64,000 bases of DNA from assembly GCF_002115825.1 (NCBI RefSeq), contig NZ_JFJZ01000018.1, positions 1-64,000 of the forward strand. Reading direction: 5' to 3'. Within the stretch, counting starts at the first letter, position 1; the number at the start of each line of letters is the position of its first letter. Position numbers and translations under genes: made by a program. The stretch is from Thalassospira sp. MCCC 1A01428. Lineage in GTDB: Bacteria; Pseudomonadota; Alphaproteobacteria; Rhodospirillales; Thalassospiraceae. The notes under the pieces are model-generated. The model was given only the letters and a program-made list of their open reading frames with translations, searched no databases and was not told where the DNA came from. Below, piece by piece: positions 1-8,531 of the stretch.

Positions 1-1268
1 GCCGGGACTAAACACCTAGTGGTGACTTTTCCCGTTATATGCTGTGCAAGCAAATCACCGCAATAGCTGGCCATGGCCACACCATTGCCGTGATAAGCCA
101 GCGATGCCCATATTCGTTGCTGGCTGGTGATTTTTCCGACAAACGGCCGATAGGATTGTGACAGACAGGCAAGACCATTCCAGTGGTGGGTGATTTCTAT
201 ATTGCGCCATGCTGGAAACATGGTGTGAAATTCACGAATTAATGTGGCACGGGCCTTTTTCTGCCCGTCTGGTGTGGCGTTAAGGCCGCCGCGGCCGCCA
301 AACATGAAACGCCCGTCAGGCAATTTACGAAAATAATGCAGCAAAACTCGTGTATCATAGGCCATCATATCGCTGGTCCAGCCTTGCGCGCGCCATTCGC
401 TGTCGCTTAGCGGGCGGGTAACCAGAATGCCCGATATGACAGGCAATAACCGCCCGGCCAGCCATTGGGGCAGGTTTTCAGCACTGTATCCGTTGGTGGC
501 GATGATGGCGTGGTCTGCGGTGATGCGGCAATCCCCGCATTGCAGGATGACGTTTGCGGGGGTTTCATCAATGTCTTGAATTTCCGCCTGTTCGAAAATC
601 TGAACACCTGCGGCAAGGCAGGCCTTGTGCAGCGCAGCAAGATATTTGAACGGATGAAGGCCAAATCCTGCTTTTACATGCAACCCTCCTGCAACACCAT
701 TGGCATTCATACCCATTTCGCGTAACGAATCTGCAGTGTGAAATGTACTTTTGATATCGGTGAAATGGCTTAATTCGCGCGCTTCTTCGTGTAAGTCTTC
801 AATGCGGCTGGCTTTGTGGGCCAAGACCATTTCGCCGTCAGAATGGCGATCGACATTTGCCTGCCAATTTGAAATGCGGTGGGCAACCAGGTCAATCGCG
901 GCGCGCTGGTGGGTCGCAAACTGGCGGCTGGCGTCCTCGCCAAATTGTTTTGCCAATATACCAAATGAATGAATTGACCCACCCAGACAGCAAAACCCGC
1001 CATTGCGGCCAGATGCACCCCAGCCCGGGCGACCCGCTTCAAATACCGATACTGATCGCCCTGATTGTGCAAGGCGCAAAGCCGCCGATAACCCGGTATA
1101 ACCACCCCCAATGATAGCGATGTCGGTTTTCAGGGTATCGGCGGTGGGGGCTACCTGACAGGCGGGAAGGGCACCTACGCTATCTGCCCAAAAGCTGCGG
1201 GGAAGCGTGGTTGTTTGGTAAGCGTCTGGTTCATACAGACGGCGAAGGGGCGATGCAGTTTGGGGCAT
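1..1268 (-). CDS. puuB: FAD-dependent oxidoreductase, PuuB-like (gamma-glutamylputrescine oxidase), C-terminus cut by window edge
   Basis: Reading the minus strand from the ATG at 1268 gives 422 residues with no stop before the window edge, so only the extreme C-terminus is missing (the family is about 430 residues). A DAO-family Rossmann motif GGGYTG lies at residues 54-59, with an acidic residue (E77) ending the second beta strand where the ADP ribose binds. It is followed by the GWGASGRNGGF segment near residues 82-92 that is typical of PuuB/OrdL-type amine oxidases. PuuB oxidises gamma-glutamylputrescine to the aldehyde with release of ammonia and H2O2. The setting, next to an aminotransferase, a PuuA-like ligase, PuuR-like regulator and PuuC-like dehydrogenase, supports a polyamine substrate. 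The substrate itself is inferred from context; another gamma-glutamylamine or amino acid is possible. Confidence 0.85.
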   Translation of the reverse strand, partial: MPQTASPLRRLYEPDAYQTTTLPRSFWADSVGALPACQVAPTADTLKTDIAIIGGGYTGLSAALRLAQSGRSVSVFEAGRPGWGASGRNGGFCCLGGSIHSFGILAKQFGEDASRQFATHQRAAIDLVAHRISNWQANVDRHSDGEMVLAHKASRIEDLHEEARELSHFTDIKSTFHTADSLREMGMNANGVAGGLHVKAGFGLHPFKYLAALHKACLAAGVQIFEQAEIQDIDETPANVILQCGDCRITADHAIIATNGYSAENLPQWLAGRLLPVISGILVTRPLSDSEWRAQGWTSDMMAYDTRVLLHYFRKLPDGRFMFGGRGGLNATPDGQKKARATLIREFHTMFPAWRNIEITHHWNGLACLSQSYRPFVGKITSQQRIWASLAYHGNGVAMASYCGDLLAQHITGKVTTRCLVP

Positions 1269-1454
1269 ATCTGGTTTTCACCATTATTGGCAAATATGAA
1301 TGACGCGGCGCAGGATAAGGCAGTTTTGATAATGGGCGTCGCTATCTTTCGTAATTGGCATGATTTTGGCTGCGCGGGACGTATAATCATTTGAGCATAA
1401 AGCAAACAGATTAATCCTTCCCATGGCACCGGAATACGAGCCTGATTGTTGTGA

Positions 1455-1496
1455 CAAAATAAAACACCCGGCACAATCATGATCATGCCGGGTGTT
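1455..1496 (-). terminator. Rho-independent terminator after the aminotransferase gene
   Basis: An 11-bp perfect stem (1463-1473 with 1486-1496) is followed on the minus strand by a T-rich tract (TTTATTTTG). It lies 25 bases beyond the aminotransferase stop and upstream of the puuB-like gene, so the two minus-strand genes may be only partly co-transcribed. The remainder of the 1269-1520 gap shows nothing recognisable. Confidence 0.8.
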
Positions 1497-1520
1497 CGCA
1501 ATGGCGCCAATCGGTAAAGT

Positions 1521-2891
1521 TTACATCACGCCAATCTTTTTGGCCGTAGCATCAAAGGCCGCACGGGCACGTTTGACAACTTCGTCAACTTCATCCTGGC
1601 TGATAATCAGCGGTGGTGATAGCACCATGCGGTCACCACAGGCCCGCATGATAACGCCATTCGCAACACAGAAATCACGGCAAATGGTGCCAACAGTGCC
1701 GGGTTTATCAAAACCTTTGCGGGTTTTCTTGTCGGCCACCAGTGGCATGCCGGCAATTAACCCGACACTTTCAACGGCACCAACCAACGGGTGGTCTTCC
1801 AGTGTCGCCAGTTGTTTACGGAAATACGGGCCAATATCATCGCGTACCCGCTCGATCATTTTTTCGTCGCGAATGATGCGAATATTTTCAAGCGCGACCG
1901 CCGCTGATGCCGGGTGCCCCGAATAGGTAAAGCCGTGGGTGAATTCTCCGCATTCATTGATAAGAACATCGGCAACACGGTCACCAACCATAACAGCCGA
2001 AATCGGCAAATAGCCTGACGACATGCCCTTTGCCATCGGCATCAGGTCGGGTTTGATATCAAAAGTATCGGACCCAAACCAGTTGCCGGTACGACCAAAG
2101 CCGCAAATGACTTCGTCAGCAATCAGCAAAATATCGTATTTCTTGCAAATACGCTGAATTTCGGGCCAATAGGTTGATGGTGGAATAATGACGCCGCCCG
2201 CGCCCTGGATCGGTTCGCCGATAAAGGCACCGACATTTTCCGCGCCCAGTTCCTCGATTTTCGCTTCCAGCTTTTGTGCGGAGATCAAACCGAATTCTTC
2301 GGGGGTGTAATCACCACCTTCGCCGTACCAGTACGGCTGATCAATATGCACTACATTGGGCAGCATCGGACCGCCCTGTGCATGCATTCCGGCCATTCCG
2401 CCCAGGGATGCTCCTGCTACGGTTGATCCGTGATAGGCATTTTTGCGGCTGACAATATAGTTTTTGTCCGGCTTGCCTTTCAGGTTCCAGTATTGGCGGA
2501 CCATCCGAACAACGGTATCATTCGCTTCGGACCCTGAATTGGCATAAAAAACATGGTTCATATGCGCAGGCGTAATTTCAGCCAGAACCTTTGAAAGTTC
2601 GATCACCGGTTCATGCGCGCATTGGAAAAAGTTATTGTAGTACGGCAGTTCAAGCATTTGCTTATAGGCTGCTTCTGCCAGTTCCTTGCGACCATAGCCG
2701 ATATTGACGCACCACAGACCTGCCATGCCATCAAGGTATTTGTTACCGTCGCTGTCTTCAATAAAGACACCTGATGCCGATTTGATAATGCGCGCGCCGC
2801 GTTTGTTCAGATCGGCCGTGTCGGTAAACGGATGGATATGGTGTTGTTGGTCAAGATTTTGCCAATAGGCAGTTTTTTCGGGCTTGTTCAT
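1521..2891 (-). CDS. spuC: Class III PLP aminotransferase, SpuC-like (putrescine/polyamine:pyruvate type)
   Basis: The product of 456 residues is a class III (omega) aminotransferase. It has GSEAND at 120-125 for phosphate binding, an ADE motif whose Asp259 would contact the pyridine nitrogen, and the PLP lysine Lys288 in MAKGMSSGYLP. The start at 2891 has a strong ribosome site (AGGAG, 7 bases upstream); the frame stays open further up, but nothing there has a better site. Relatives in Pseudomonas (SpuC) transaminate putrescine or other diamines with pyruvate. Having this enzyme beside gamma-glutamylation genes suggests two parallel entry routes for putrescine. Transcribed divergently from puuA. 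The exact amine donor is inferred from context; beta-alanine or taurine-type transaminases belong to the same family. Confidence 0.88.
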   Translation of the reverse strand: MNKPEKTAYWQNLDQQHHIHPFTDTADLNKRGARIIKSASGVFIEDSDGNKYLDGMAGLWCVNIGYGRKELAEAAYKQMLELPYYNNFFQCAHEPVIELSKVLAEITPAHMNHVFYANSGSEANDTVVRMVRQYWNLKGKPDKNYIVSRKNAYHGSTVAGASLGGMAGMHAQGGPMLPNVVHIDQPYWYGEGGDYTPEEFGLISAQKLEAKIEELGAENVGAFIGEPIQGAGGVIIPPSTYWPEIQRICKKYDILLIADEVICGFGRTGNWFGSDTFDIKPDLMPMAKGMSSGYLPISAVMVGDRVADVLINECGEFTHGFTYSGHPASAAVALENIRIIRDEKMIERVRDDIGPYFRKQLATLEDHPLVGAVESVGLIAGMPLVADKKTRKGFDKPGTVGTICRDFCVANGVIMRACGDRMVLSPPLIISQDEVDEVVKRARAAFDATAKKIGVM

Positions 2892-3196
2892 GACTTCTCC
2901 TGACGGCGTAACAGGGCTTTCTTGTCCGAAATGTCGAACGTTTGAACCAAGTGTTCGTTTTTTTGAACACCTTTGCAAGTGATAAATTTATTCGCACGTC
3001 ATAAGAATTAGTGGCGGGTTTTCACCGATGTGGTTTGATATAACCTTGTTGTCGGGTGTGGTTCTGTATTTAAGGTAACTCTGTAATTTGGGGAACTTGA
3101 ACGATATATCGAACGAAGGCTTGACCGTTTTGATGCGGCGCGGCACGATGACAATGTTATGACATAAATGAACAGCCGTGCAGGGAGTATTAGACG
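2892..3196. promoter_or_regulatory. Divergent promoter region of the polyamine locus with clustered GAAC/GTTC sites
   Basis: This 305-bp gap separates the divergent aminotransferase and puuA genes and holds no ORF of interest. It has eight GAAC/GTTC tetramers: 2936-2939, 2944-2947, 2953-2956, 2965-2968, 3061-3064, 3093-3096, 3099-3102 and 3111-3114. They include an inverted repeat GTGTTC-N8-GAACAC at 2951-2970 and a GAAC-flanked palindrome CGATATATCG at 3102-3111. The clusters sit close to each gene's start, as expected for operators, and the PuuR-like regulator encoded downstream is the natural candidate to bind them. A TTGACC at 3121-3126 could be the -35 element of puuA, but I see no convincing -10. 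Function is inferred. Confidence 0.5.
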
Positions 3197-4576
3197 ATGA
3201 ACACGTCGTTCGTCGAAGACAGTAGGGCGGAAGCCCAGCGGTTTTTTGAGGCAAATCCTGATATTGAACTGGTTGAGTTGTTGCTCCCGGATATCAATGG
3301 GGTTTTTCGTGGCAAGCGTGTCACGAAAAACAAGTTCCTCAAAAGCTACGGCGAAGGCATTAATATGCCGGGGTCGATCTGTCTGGTCGATATTACCGGG
3401 GATAACCCGGAAGGAACCGGTCTTTTATGGTCCAGTGGAGACCGTGACAGTGTTGCCAAACCGATTACGGGCACACTTCATCGTGTTCCCTATGGGGAAC
3501 AGGCGCTGGCACAGGTTATGGTCTCGCTTTACGATCTGGATGGAGAGCCATTTTTCGCTGATCCGCGTAATGTGTTGCAATCTGTCGTAAATCGTTTGGC
3601 TGCAGACGGGTTTTACCCGACTGTGGCGCTGGAACTGGAATTTTATCTGGCTGATCAGAACGAAACCGGGCGGCCCATTCCACCCGCACCTCTTGATGGC
3701 AGTTATGCGTCCGACGGTATTCAGGTTTATGGCCTTCAGGAAATTGAAAATTTTGACCGGGTTTTGCACGATGCTGTAAGCGAGTTAAACCGGCAGGGTA
3801 TTCCGGCCGATACGATTGTTGCAGAAGCAGGCCCCGGCCAGTTTGAGATTAATCTCGGCCATGTCAGCGACCCGATGGAAGCTGCGGATCACGCCATGCA
3901 GCTTAAACGCGTTGTCAAAGGCATCGCCTGGGACAACAAGGTGACAGCAACCTTCATGGCAAAACCGTATTCTGATCAGGCGGGCAACGGGCTGCATATT
4001 CATGTCAGCTTGCGTGATGCCGAAGGAAACAATGTTTTCAGCCCGGTTGGTGACGAAGAAGTTTCCGATCTGTTGAAAAATGCCATTGGTGGCTTGCAGG
4101 CATCCATGTTTGAAAGCATGGCTGTTTTTGCTCCCAATCCGAATTCCTATCGCCGGTTTCAGAATAAGGCCTATGCGCCGATGTCGCCGAACTGGGGCCT
4201 GAACAACCGGACTGTGGCGTTGCGTGTCCCTGCGGGCAATGCCAAGGCCGCACGGGTAGAACACCGGGTTTCAGGGGCCGATGCAAACCCGTATCTGGTG
4301 TTGGCATGTGTGTTGGCCGGTGTTCATTATGGTTTGAAAAACAAGCTTGACCCTGGTGAACCGGTTGAAGGCAATGGCTACGAGCAAAACAATGGCCTGG
4401 TTGTGCCGCGCAGCATGATTTCGGCATTGGACCATTTTGTGAATGGCAAGATCATGCGCGATTATTTGGGTGAACAGTTTGTCGAGGTGTTCGATGTTTG
4501 CCGCCGTGCCGAGTATGACGAGTTTTTTGCCGAGGTCACACCGCTGGAACATCGTTGGTATCTGGACGCCGTTTGA
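3197..4576 (+). CDS. puuA: Glutamine synthetase-family gamma-glutamylputrescine synthetase (PuuA-like)
   Basis: 459 residues of the glutamine synthetase fold (beta-grasp then catalytic domain). Metal and substrate positions are visible: ELEF with Glu146/Glu148, EAGPGQFEINLGH with Glu210 and Glu217, GLHIHVS with His267 and His269, and the NNRTVALRVP and ARVEHRVSG segments that contact ATP and glutamate. The adenylylation-loop tyrosine region of GlnA is not evident, and the context is polyamine catabolism, so the product probably ligates glutamate to putrescine with ATP (the first step of the Puu pathway) rather than making glutamine. ATG at 3197 follows CAGGGAG. It is the first gene of a run puuA-puuR-puuC-speB with short gaps (32, 65 and 21 bases). 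Substrate is inferred from neighbours. Confidence 0.9.
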   Translation: MNTSFVEDSRAEAQRFFEANPDIELVELLLPDINGVFRGKRVTKNKFLKSYGEGINMPGSICLVDITGDNPEGTGLLWSSGDRDSVAKPITGTLHRVPYGEQALAQVMVSLYDLDGEPFFADPRNVLQSVVNRLAADGFYPTVALELEFYLADQNETGRPIPPAPLDGSYASDGIQVYGLQEIENFDRVLHDAVSELNRQGIPADTIVAEAGPGQFEINLGHVSDPMEAADHAMQLKRVVKGIAWDNKVTATFMAKPYSDQAGNGLHIHVSLRDAEGNNVFSPVGDEEVSDLLKNAIGGLQASMFESMAVFAPNPNSYRRFQNKAYAPMSPNWGLNNRTVALRVPAGNAKAARVEHRVSGADANPYLVLACVLAGVHYGLKNKLDPGEPVEGNGYEQNNGLVVPRSMISALDHFVNGKIMRDYLGEQFVEVFDVCRRAEYDEFFAEVTPLEHRWYLDAV

Positions 4577-4608
4577 GTGTCGGGATTGCCGGTGCCGAGG
4601 ATAAAAAG

Positions 4609-5157
4609 ATGAGCCACAAGGTCGGAGATCGTCTGAAGGCAATCCGGAATATGTATGGTCTGTCGCAACGTGAACTGGCACGACGTGCCGGGGTGACAAA
4701 CAGTACGATTTCCACCATCGAGCAAAACCGGGTTAGCCCGTCGGTAGACTCGCTGGCAAAGGTGTTGCAGGGCATACCGATTACGATGATAGATTTCTTC
4801 ACCATTGATATCGACAATGGTGAAGAAATTTTCTTTAAACGCGATGATCTGGTTGAACTGTCCGACGGCACAATGTCGATGCGTTTGGTCGGGGCAACCC
4901 GCAAGGATCGGCAGTTGCGCGTTTTGCACGAAATTTACCCGGTCGGTGGTGATACCGGCAGTAAACTGATTGTGCAAAAAGGCGAAGAGGCCGGTGTTGT
5001 GGTGCGAGGCAAACTTGAAGTAACGGTTGGCGATCGGGTGCAGATATTAAGTGCCGGAGATGCCTATTATTTTAATGCCGAAATTCCGCATCGGTTTCGC
5101 AATTCGGGTGACGTTGAATGCGAAGTGGTCAGTGCCGCAACACCACCGTCATACTGA
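4609..5157 (+). CDS. puuR: XRE-cupin transcriptional regulator (PuuR-like)
   Basis: 182 residues. An N-terminal XRE helix-turn-helix occupies about residues 5-62 (GDRLKAIRNMYGLSQREL ... NSTISTIEQ), and a cupin_2 sensor domain fills about residues 105-180. This is the PuuR architecture, in which the cupin is thought to sense putrescine or a pathway intermediate and relieve repression of the puu genes. I chose ATG 4609 because the HTH begins immediately after it and homologues start with a short MSHKVGDRL-like lead; the frame is open upstream into the end of puuA but without support. Lies between puuA and the aldehyde dehydrogenase. The GAAC/GTTC cluster at 2936-3114 is the likely target, which is inference. 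Confidence 0.88.
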   Translation: MSHKVGDRLKAIRNMYGLSQRELARRAGVTNSTISTIEQNRVSPSVDSLAKVLQGIPITMIDFFTIDIDNGEEIFFKRDDLVELSDGTMSMRLVGATRKDRQLRVLHEIYPVGGDTGSKLIVQKGEEAGVVVRGKLEVTVGDRVQILSAGDAYYFNAEIPHRFRNSGDVECEVVSAATPPSY

Positions 5158-5222
5158 ATTCACAATTATGCGCAAGCAAGGTGCGGCACACTAAAGGCCA
5201 GCCCTGCGAAAGGAGTTATCCC

Positions 5223-6728
5223 ATGACAAGCCCCCTTAGTTTTGAAGCCCTTAAATCGCAGGCCAGCAGCCTGAGTTTCCGTAACAAGGCGTTTATCAAC
5301 GGTGATTATGTTGATGCGCTGTCGGGCAAGACATTTGATTGCATCAGCCCGCGTGATGGCGCGGTTCTGACCAAAATTGCCGAATGTGACCTGGCCGACG
5401 TGGATCGTGCGGTTGTGGCGGCACGGGCCGTGTTTGAAAAAGGTAGCTGGTCGGAAGCATCGCCTGGCACGCGCAAGGCGGTGATGATGCGATTTGCCGA
5501 CCTGATGGAAAAACATGCAAGCGAACTGGCCCTGCTCGAAAGCCTTGATATGGGCAAGCCGATTACGCTGGCTGTGCGTGATGATATTCCTTTGTCCTAT
5601 AAATGCATTCGCTGGTACGCCGAAGCAATCGACAAGATTTACGACGAAATTTCGCCATCTGACCCGCATTCGATCGGTATGATTACGCGCGAACCATTGG
5701 GCGTCGTTGCTGCTGTGGTGCCATGGAATTTTCCGTTGATGATGGCGGTGTGGAAATTGGGCCCGGCCTTGGCGATGGGGAATTCGATTATCCTTAAACC
5801 GGCAGAGCAATCGTCCTTGACCGCACTTCGCGTGGCTGAATTGGCGGTTGAAGCAGGTTTGCCCGAAGGTGTTTTGAATGTGGTGCCCGGGTTTGGCCCG
5901 ACCGCGGGCAAGGCCCTTGGCCTGCACGAAGATGTGGACTGTATTGCCTTTACCGGGTCGGGCGAAGTGGGCAAGCTGTTTTTGCAATATGCGGGGCAGT
6001 CCAACATGAAGCGGGTGTGGCTGGAATGTGGGGGCAAAAGCCCAAATATTGTTCTGGCTGATTGCCCGGACCTGGACGCGGCAGCAGAAGCAGCGGCAGG
6101 CGGTATCTTTTATAATCAGGGTGAAGTCTGTACGGCAGGGTCACGTTTGATTGTCGAAGAATCAATCAGGGATGAACTGATTGAAAAAGTGATTGCGGCT
6201 GGCAAAGCCATGCAGCCGGGCGACCCGTTGGACCCTGCCAGCGAAATGGGCGCTATTGTGGATGAAACCCAGATGAACCGGGTTTTGGGTTATATTGAAA
6301 AGGGCCAGTCCGAAGGGGCGCGCTTGTCTATGGGGGGCAAGCAGGTGCGGACCGAAACGGGTGGTTATTACGTTGAACCCACGGTGTTTGACGGCGTTAA
6401 CAATGATATGACCATTGCGCGGGAAGAAATTTTTGGCCCGGTCCTGTCGGTGATTTCAGTTGCCGATTGGAAAGAAGCCGTTAAAACCGCCAACGATACG
6501 CCTTACGGGCTTGCTGCAGCGGTCTGGACCAGCGACATCAACAAGGCGCATCTCGCAGCACGCAAATTGCGGGCCGGGCTGGTTTGGGTCAATTGCTGGG
6601 ATGGCGGGTCGATGACCATGCCGTTTGGCGGCTATAAACAGTCTGGCACCGGTCGTGACCGGTCGCTTCATGCACTGGACAAATATTGTGAAATCAAGTC
6701 GACCTGGATTGCACTGGGCGACGCCTGA
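5223..6728 (+). CDS. puuC: NAD(P)-dependent aldehyde dehydrogenase, PuuC-like (gamma-glutamyl-gamma-aminobutyraldehyde dehydrogenase)
   Basis: 501 residues, standard ALDH superfamily length. Conserved residues visible are Asn169 in PWNFP, the cofactor-loop FTGSGEVG at about 243-250, general base Glu268 in LECGGKSPN and catalytic Cys303 in GEVCTAGSR. ATG 5223 has an AGGAG nine bases upstream; the longer open frame starting at 5118 overlaps the regulator and lacks support. In the Puu pathway PuuC oxidises gamma-glutamyl-gamma-aminobutyraldehyde to the acid; the same enzymes often accept 4-aminobutanal or 3-aminopropanal, so it could also serve the product of the SpuC-like transaminase across the locus. 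The family is certain; the specific aldehyde is inferred from the operon. Confidence 0.92.
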   Translation: MTSPLSFEALKSQASSLSFRNKAFINGDYVDALSGKTFDCISPRDGAVLTKIAECDLADVDRAVVAARAVFEKGSWSEASPGTRKAVMMRFADLMEKHASELALLESLDMGKPITLAVRDDIPLSYKCIRWYAEAIDKIYDEISPSDPHSIGMITREPLGVVAAVVPWNFPLMMAVWKLGPALAMGNSIILKPAEQSSLTALRVAELAVEAGLPEGVLNVVPGFGPTAGKALGLHEDVDCIAFTGSGEVGKLFLQYAGQSNMKRVWLECGGKSPNIVLADCPDLDAAAEAAAGGIFYNQGEVCTAGSRLIVEESIRDELIEKVIAAGKAMQPGDPLDPASEMGAIVDETQMNRVLGYIEKGQSEGARLSMGGKQVRTETGGYYVEPTVFDGVNNDMTIAREEIFGPVLSVISVADWKEAVKTANDTPYGLAAAVWTSDINKAHLAARKLRAGLVWVNCWDGGSMTMPFGGYKQSGTGRDRSLHALDKYCEIKSTWIALGDA

Positions 6729-6749
6729 GATTGAAAGGGCGGATTAAAA

Positions 6750-7715
6750 ATGAGCAGTACCGGCGTCATTGACACCAAAGGCGGCGATAACGCCTTTACC
6801 GCAAAATCGGTGCATCAAAACACCAGCGAGCCGATGTATTCCGGTGCGTTGTCTTTTATGCGCCGCCGTTATAGCCGCGATCTCAATGGTATTGATGTGG
6901 CGGTAACGGGTGTACCCTATGATTTGGCAACATCAAGCCGCCCGGGCACACGTCTTGGGCCGCAGGGCGTGCGCCGTGCGTCGGCGAACCTTGCATGGGC
7001 ACCGCACTTTCCCTCGGGCCGCGATATTTTTGCCGAACTGGCCGTGATCGATTACGGCGATATGGTGATTGATCCTGGTCATCCGGAAAAACTGCCGGAA
7101 ATGATCGAGGATCATGCACGTGATATCGTGCAGTCGGGGGCCAAAATGCTGACGATTGGCGGTGATCATTTTATCAGCTATCCGATCCTCAAGGCCCATG
7201 CAGAAAAATATGGTGATGGCATTTCGCTTATTCAGTTCGATGCCCATTCCGATACCTGGGAAGATGATGGCGACCGGATCGACCATGGCACTATGTTTTG
7301 GCACGCGGCACAGAAGGGCATTGTCGATCCGTCAAAATCGATCCAGGTGGGTATTCGTACCCACAATGAATCAACGCACGGGTACAACATTTTGTACGGC
7401 CCCGATGTGCAGGCGATGTCGATTGCGGAAATTGTTACCCGTATCAAGGAAACAGTTGGTGATCGCCCGACCTATATCACCTTTGATATCGACGGGCTTG
7501 ATCCGTGCTATGCGCCAGGTACCGGAACACCGGTTCTGGGCGGATTAACCAGCCACCAGGCGGTGTCGATTTTGCGCGGGCTTGAAGGCATCAATCTGAT
7601 CGGTAGCGACGTGGTTGAAGTGTCTCCTCCGTTTGATGTGTCCGACATTACCTCGCTTGCCGGGGCGACAATGGCGTGGGAAATGCTGAATTTGCACGCG
7701 GCAAATAAGAAATAA
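6750..7715 (+). CDS. speB: Agmatinase (ureohydrolase family)
   Basis: 321 residues of the arginase/agmatinase fold. The binuclear manganese ligands are all present: His140 in GGDHF, Asp164, His166 and Asp168 in FDAHSDTW, and Asp246 and Asp248 in FDIDGLDP. The family splits agmatine to putrescine and urea, which would feed putrescine straight into the upstream puu genes. It follows puuC by 21 bases with a GGGCGG-type site before ATG 6750 and is closed by a terminator at 7748-7786, so it looks like the last gene of the puu operon. Other ureohydrolases (guanidinobutyrase, proclavaminate amidinohydrolase) share these motifs; agmatinase is favoured by context. Confidence 0.88.
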   Translation: MSSTGVIDTKGGDNAFTAKSVHQNTSEPMYSGALSFMRRRYSRDLNGIDVAVTGVPYDLATSSRPGTRLGPQGVRRASANLAWAPHFPSGRDIFAELAVIDYGDMVIDPGHPEKLPEMIEDHARDIVQSGAKMLTIGGDHFISYPILKAHAEKYGDGISLIQFDAHSDTWEDDGDRIDHGTMFWHAAQKGIVDPSKSIQVGIRTHNESTHGYNILYGPDVQAMSIAEIVTRIKETVGDRPTYITFDIDGLDPCYAPGTGTPVLGGLTSHQAVSILRGLEGINLIGSDVVEVSPPFDVSDITSLAGATMAWEMLNLHAANKK

Positions 7716-7747
7716 TCGCTAAACCTTCTGTTGATGCGTTTAAAAAT

Positions 7748-7786
7748 GGCCGGTGTCCGGGTAGGATGCCGGTCGTTTCTTTTTTA
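7748..7786 (+). terminator. Rho-independent terminator after agmatinase
   Basis: An 11-pair stem with three G-U wobbles (7748-7758 with 7764-7774) is followed by GTTTCTTTTTT. It lies 33 bases past the agmatinase stop and marks the end of the polyamine operon. Confidence 0.7.
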
Positions 7787-7806
7787 CGCCACAACAGGAT
7801 GATGCC

Positions 7807-8388
7807 ATGCAATCGGTTTCGATTTCGCTGCTGACGATCTGCGGTATTGAAGAACTTCCCAGCCATGCTGAACGCAAAGTAACCCATATTTTGTCGGTGC
7901 TGGACCCGGAAACCCCGGACCCGGAAGCCTTTCAGAACTTTGCGCCGCATGAACGCACGATTTTGCGGTTCCATGATATTATCGAGGACCGGCCGGGCAT
8001 GGAAATGCCCCGGCGCGACCACGTGGAAAAAGTGCTGGCCTTTGGCGATGAACTGGCGAAATCCTGCGATTTGCGCGAAGACGGGCATTTACTGGTGCAT
8101 TGCCATATGGGGGTTTCACGATCAACGGCATCAATGGCAATGTTGATGGCACAGGCCCAGCCTGAAATTTCCGAGGATGACCTGTTTGAACAGATCGTTT
8201 TCATTCGCCCCCAGGCCTGGCCCAATTCCGTTATGATTGACTATGCCGACGATATCCTGGGCCGTGAAGGCCGTTTTAGTGCAGCACTTCGTCGTCATTA
8301 TGGCCGCCAGATCAAACGCGATCCGCATTTTGTAACCTGGATGACCGAAATTGGCCGCAAACGCGAAGTCGATATGGCGACCGATTGA
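7807..8388 (+). CDS. Tyrosine/dual-specificity phosphatase family protein
   Basis: 193 residues. The catalytic P-loop HCHMGVSRS places the nucleophile at Cys99 and the phosphate-binding Arg at 105 (the CX5R signature), and an acid residue around Asp57 in RFHDI could be the general acid. There is no signal peptide or transmembrane segment, so it is cytoplasmic. It has its own terminators on each side (7748-7786 and 8407-8438), so it is probably monocistronic; CAGGATG lies before ATG 7807. Such small PTP-like proteins are common in alphaproteobacteria, but their substrates are mostly unknown; I infer none here. The fold is well supported, the biological role is not. Confidence 0.85.
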   Translation: MQSVSISLLTICGIEELPSHAERKVTHILSVLDPETPDPEAFQNFAPHERTILRFHDIIEDRPGMEMPRRDHVEKVLAFGDELAKSCDLREDGHLLVHCHMGVSRSTASMAMLMAQAQPEISEDDLFEQIVFIRPQAWPNSVMIDYADDILGREGRFSAALRRHYGRQIKRDPHFVTWMTEIGRKREVDMATD

Positions 8389-8406
8389 AATTTGTACTGA
8401 TTGATC

Positions 8407-8438
8407 AAGCCGTTGTCTGGTGCAGCGGCTTTTTCTTT
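8407..8438 (+). terminator. Rho-independent terminator after the phosphatase gene
   Basis: Stem AAGCCG with CGGCTT, extended inward by four weaker pairs (8407-8416 with 8422-8431), followed by TTTTTCTTT. Located 18 bases after the phosphatase stop. Confidence 0.7.
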
Positions 8439-8531
8439 GCGCGGCGGATTGAATCGATTAAAAGAAGGCAGTCCCACACCGGTAACGTTACAGGTCGGTT
8501 TTATACCGGCGAAAAAAAGCGGAGAATATAG

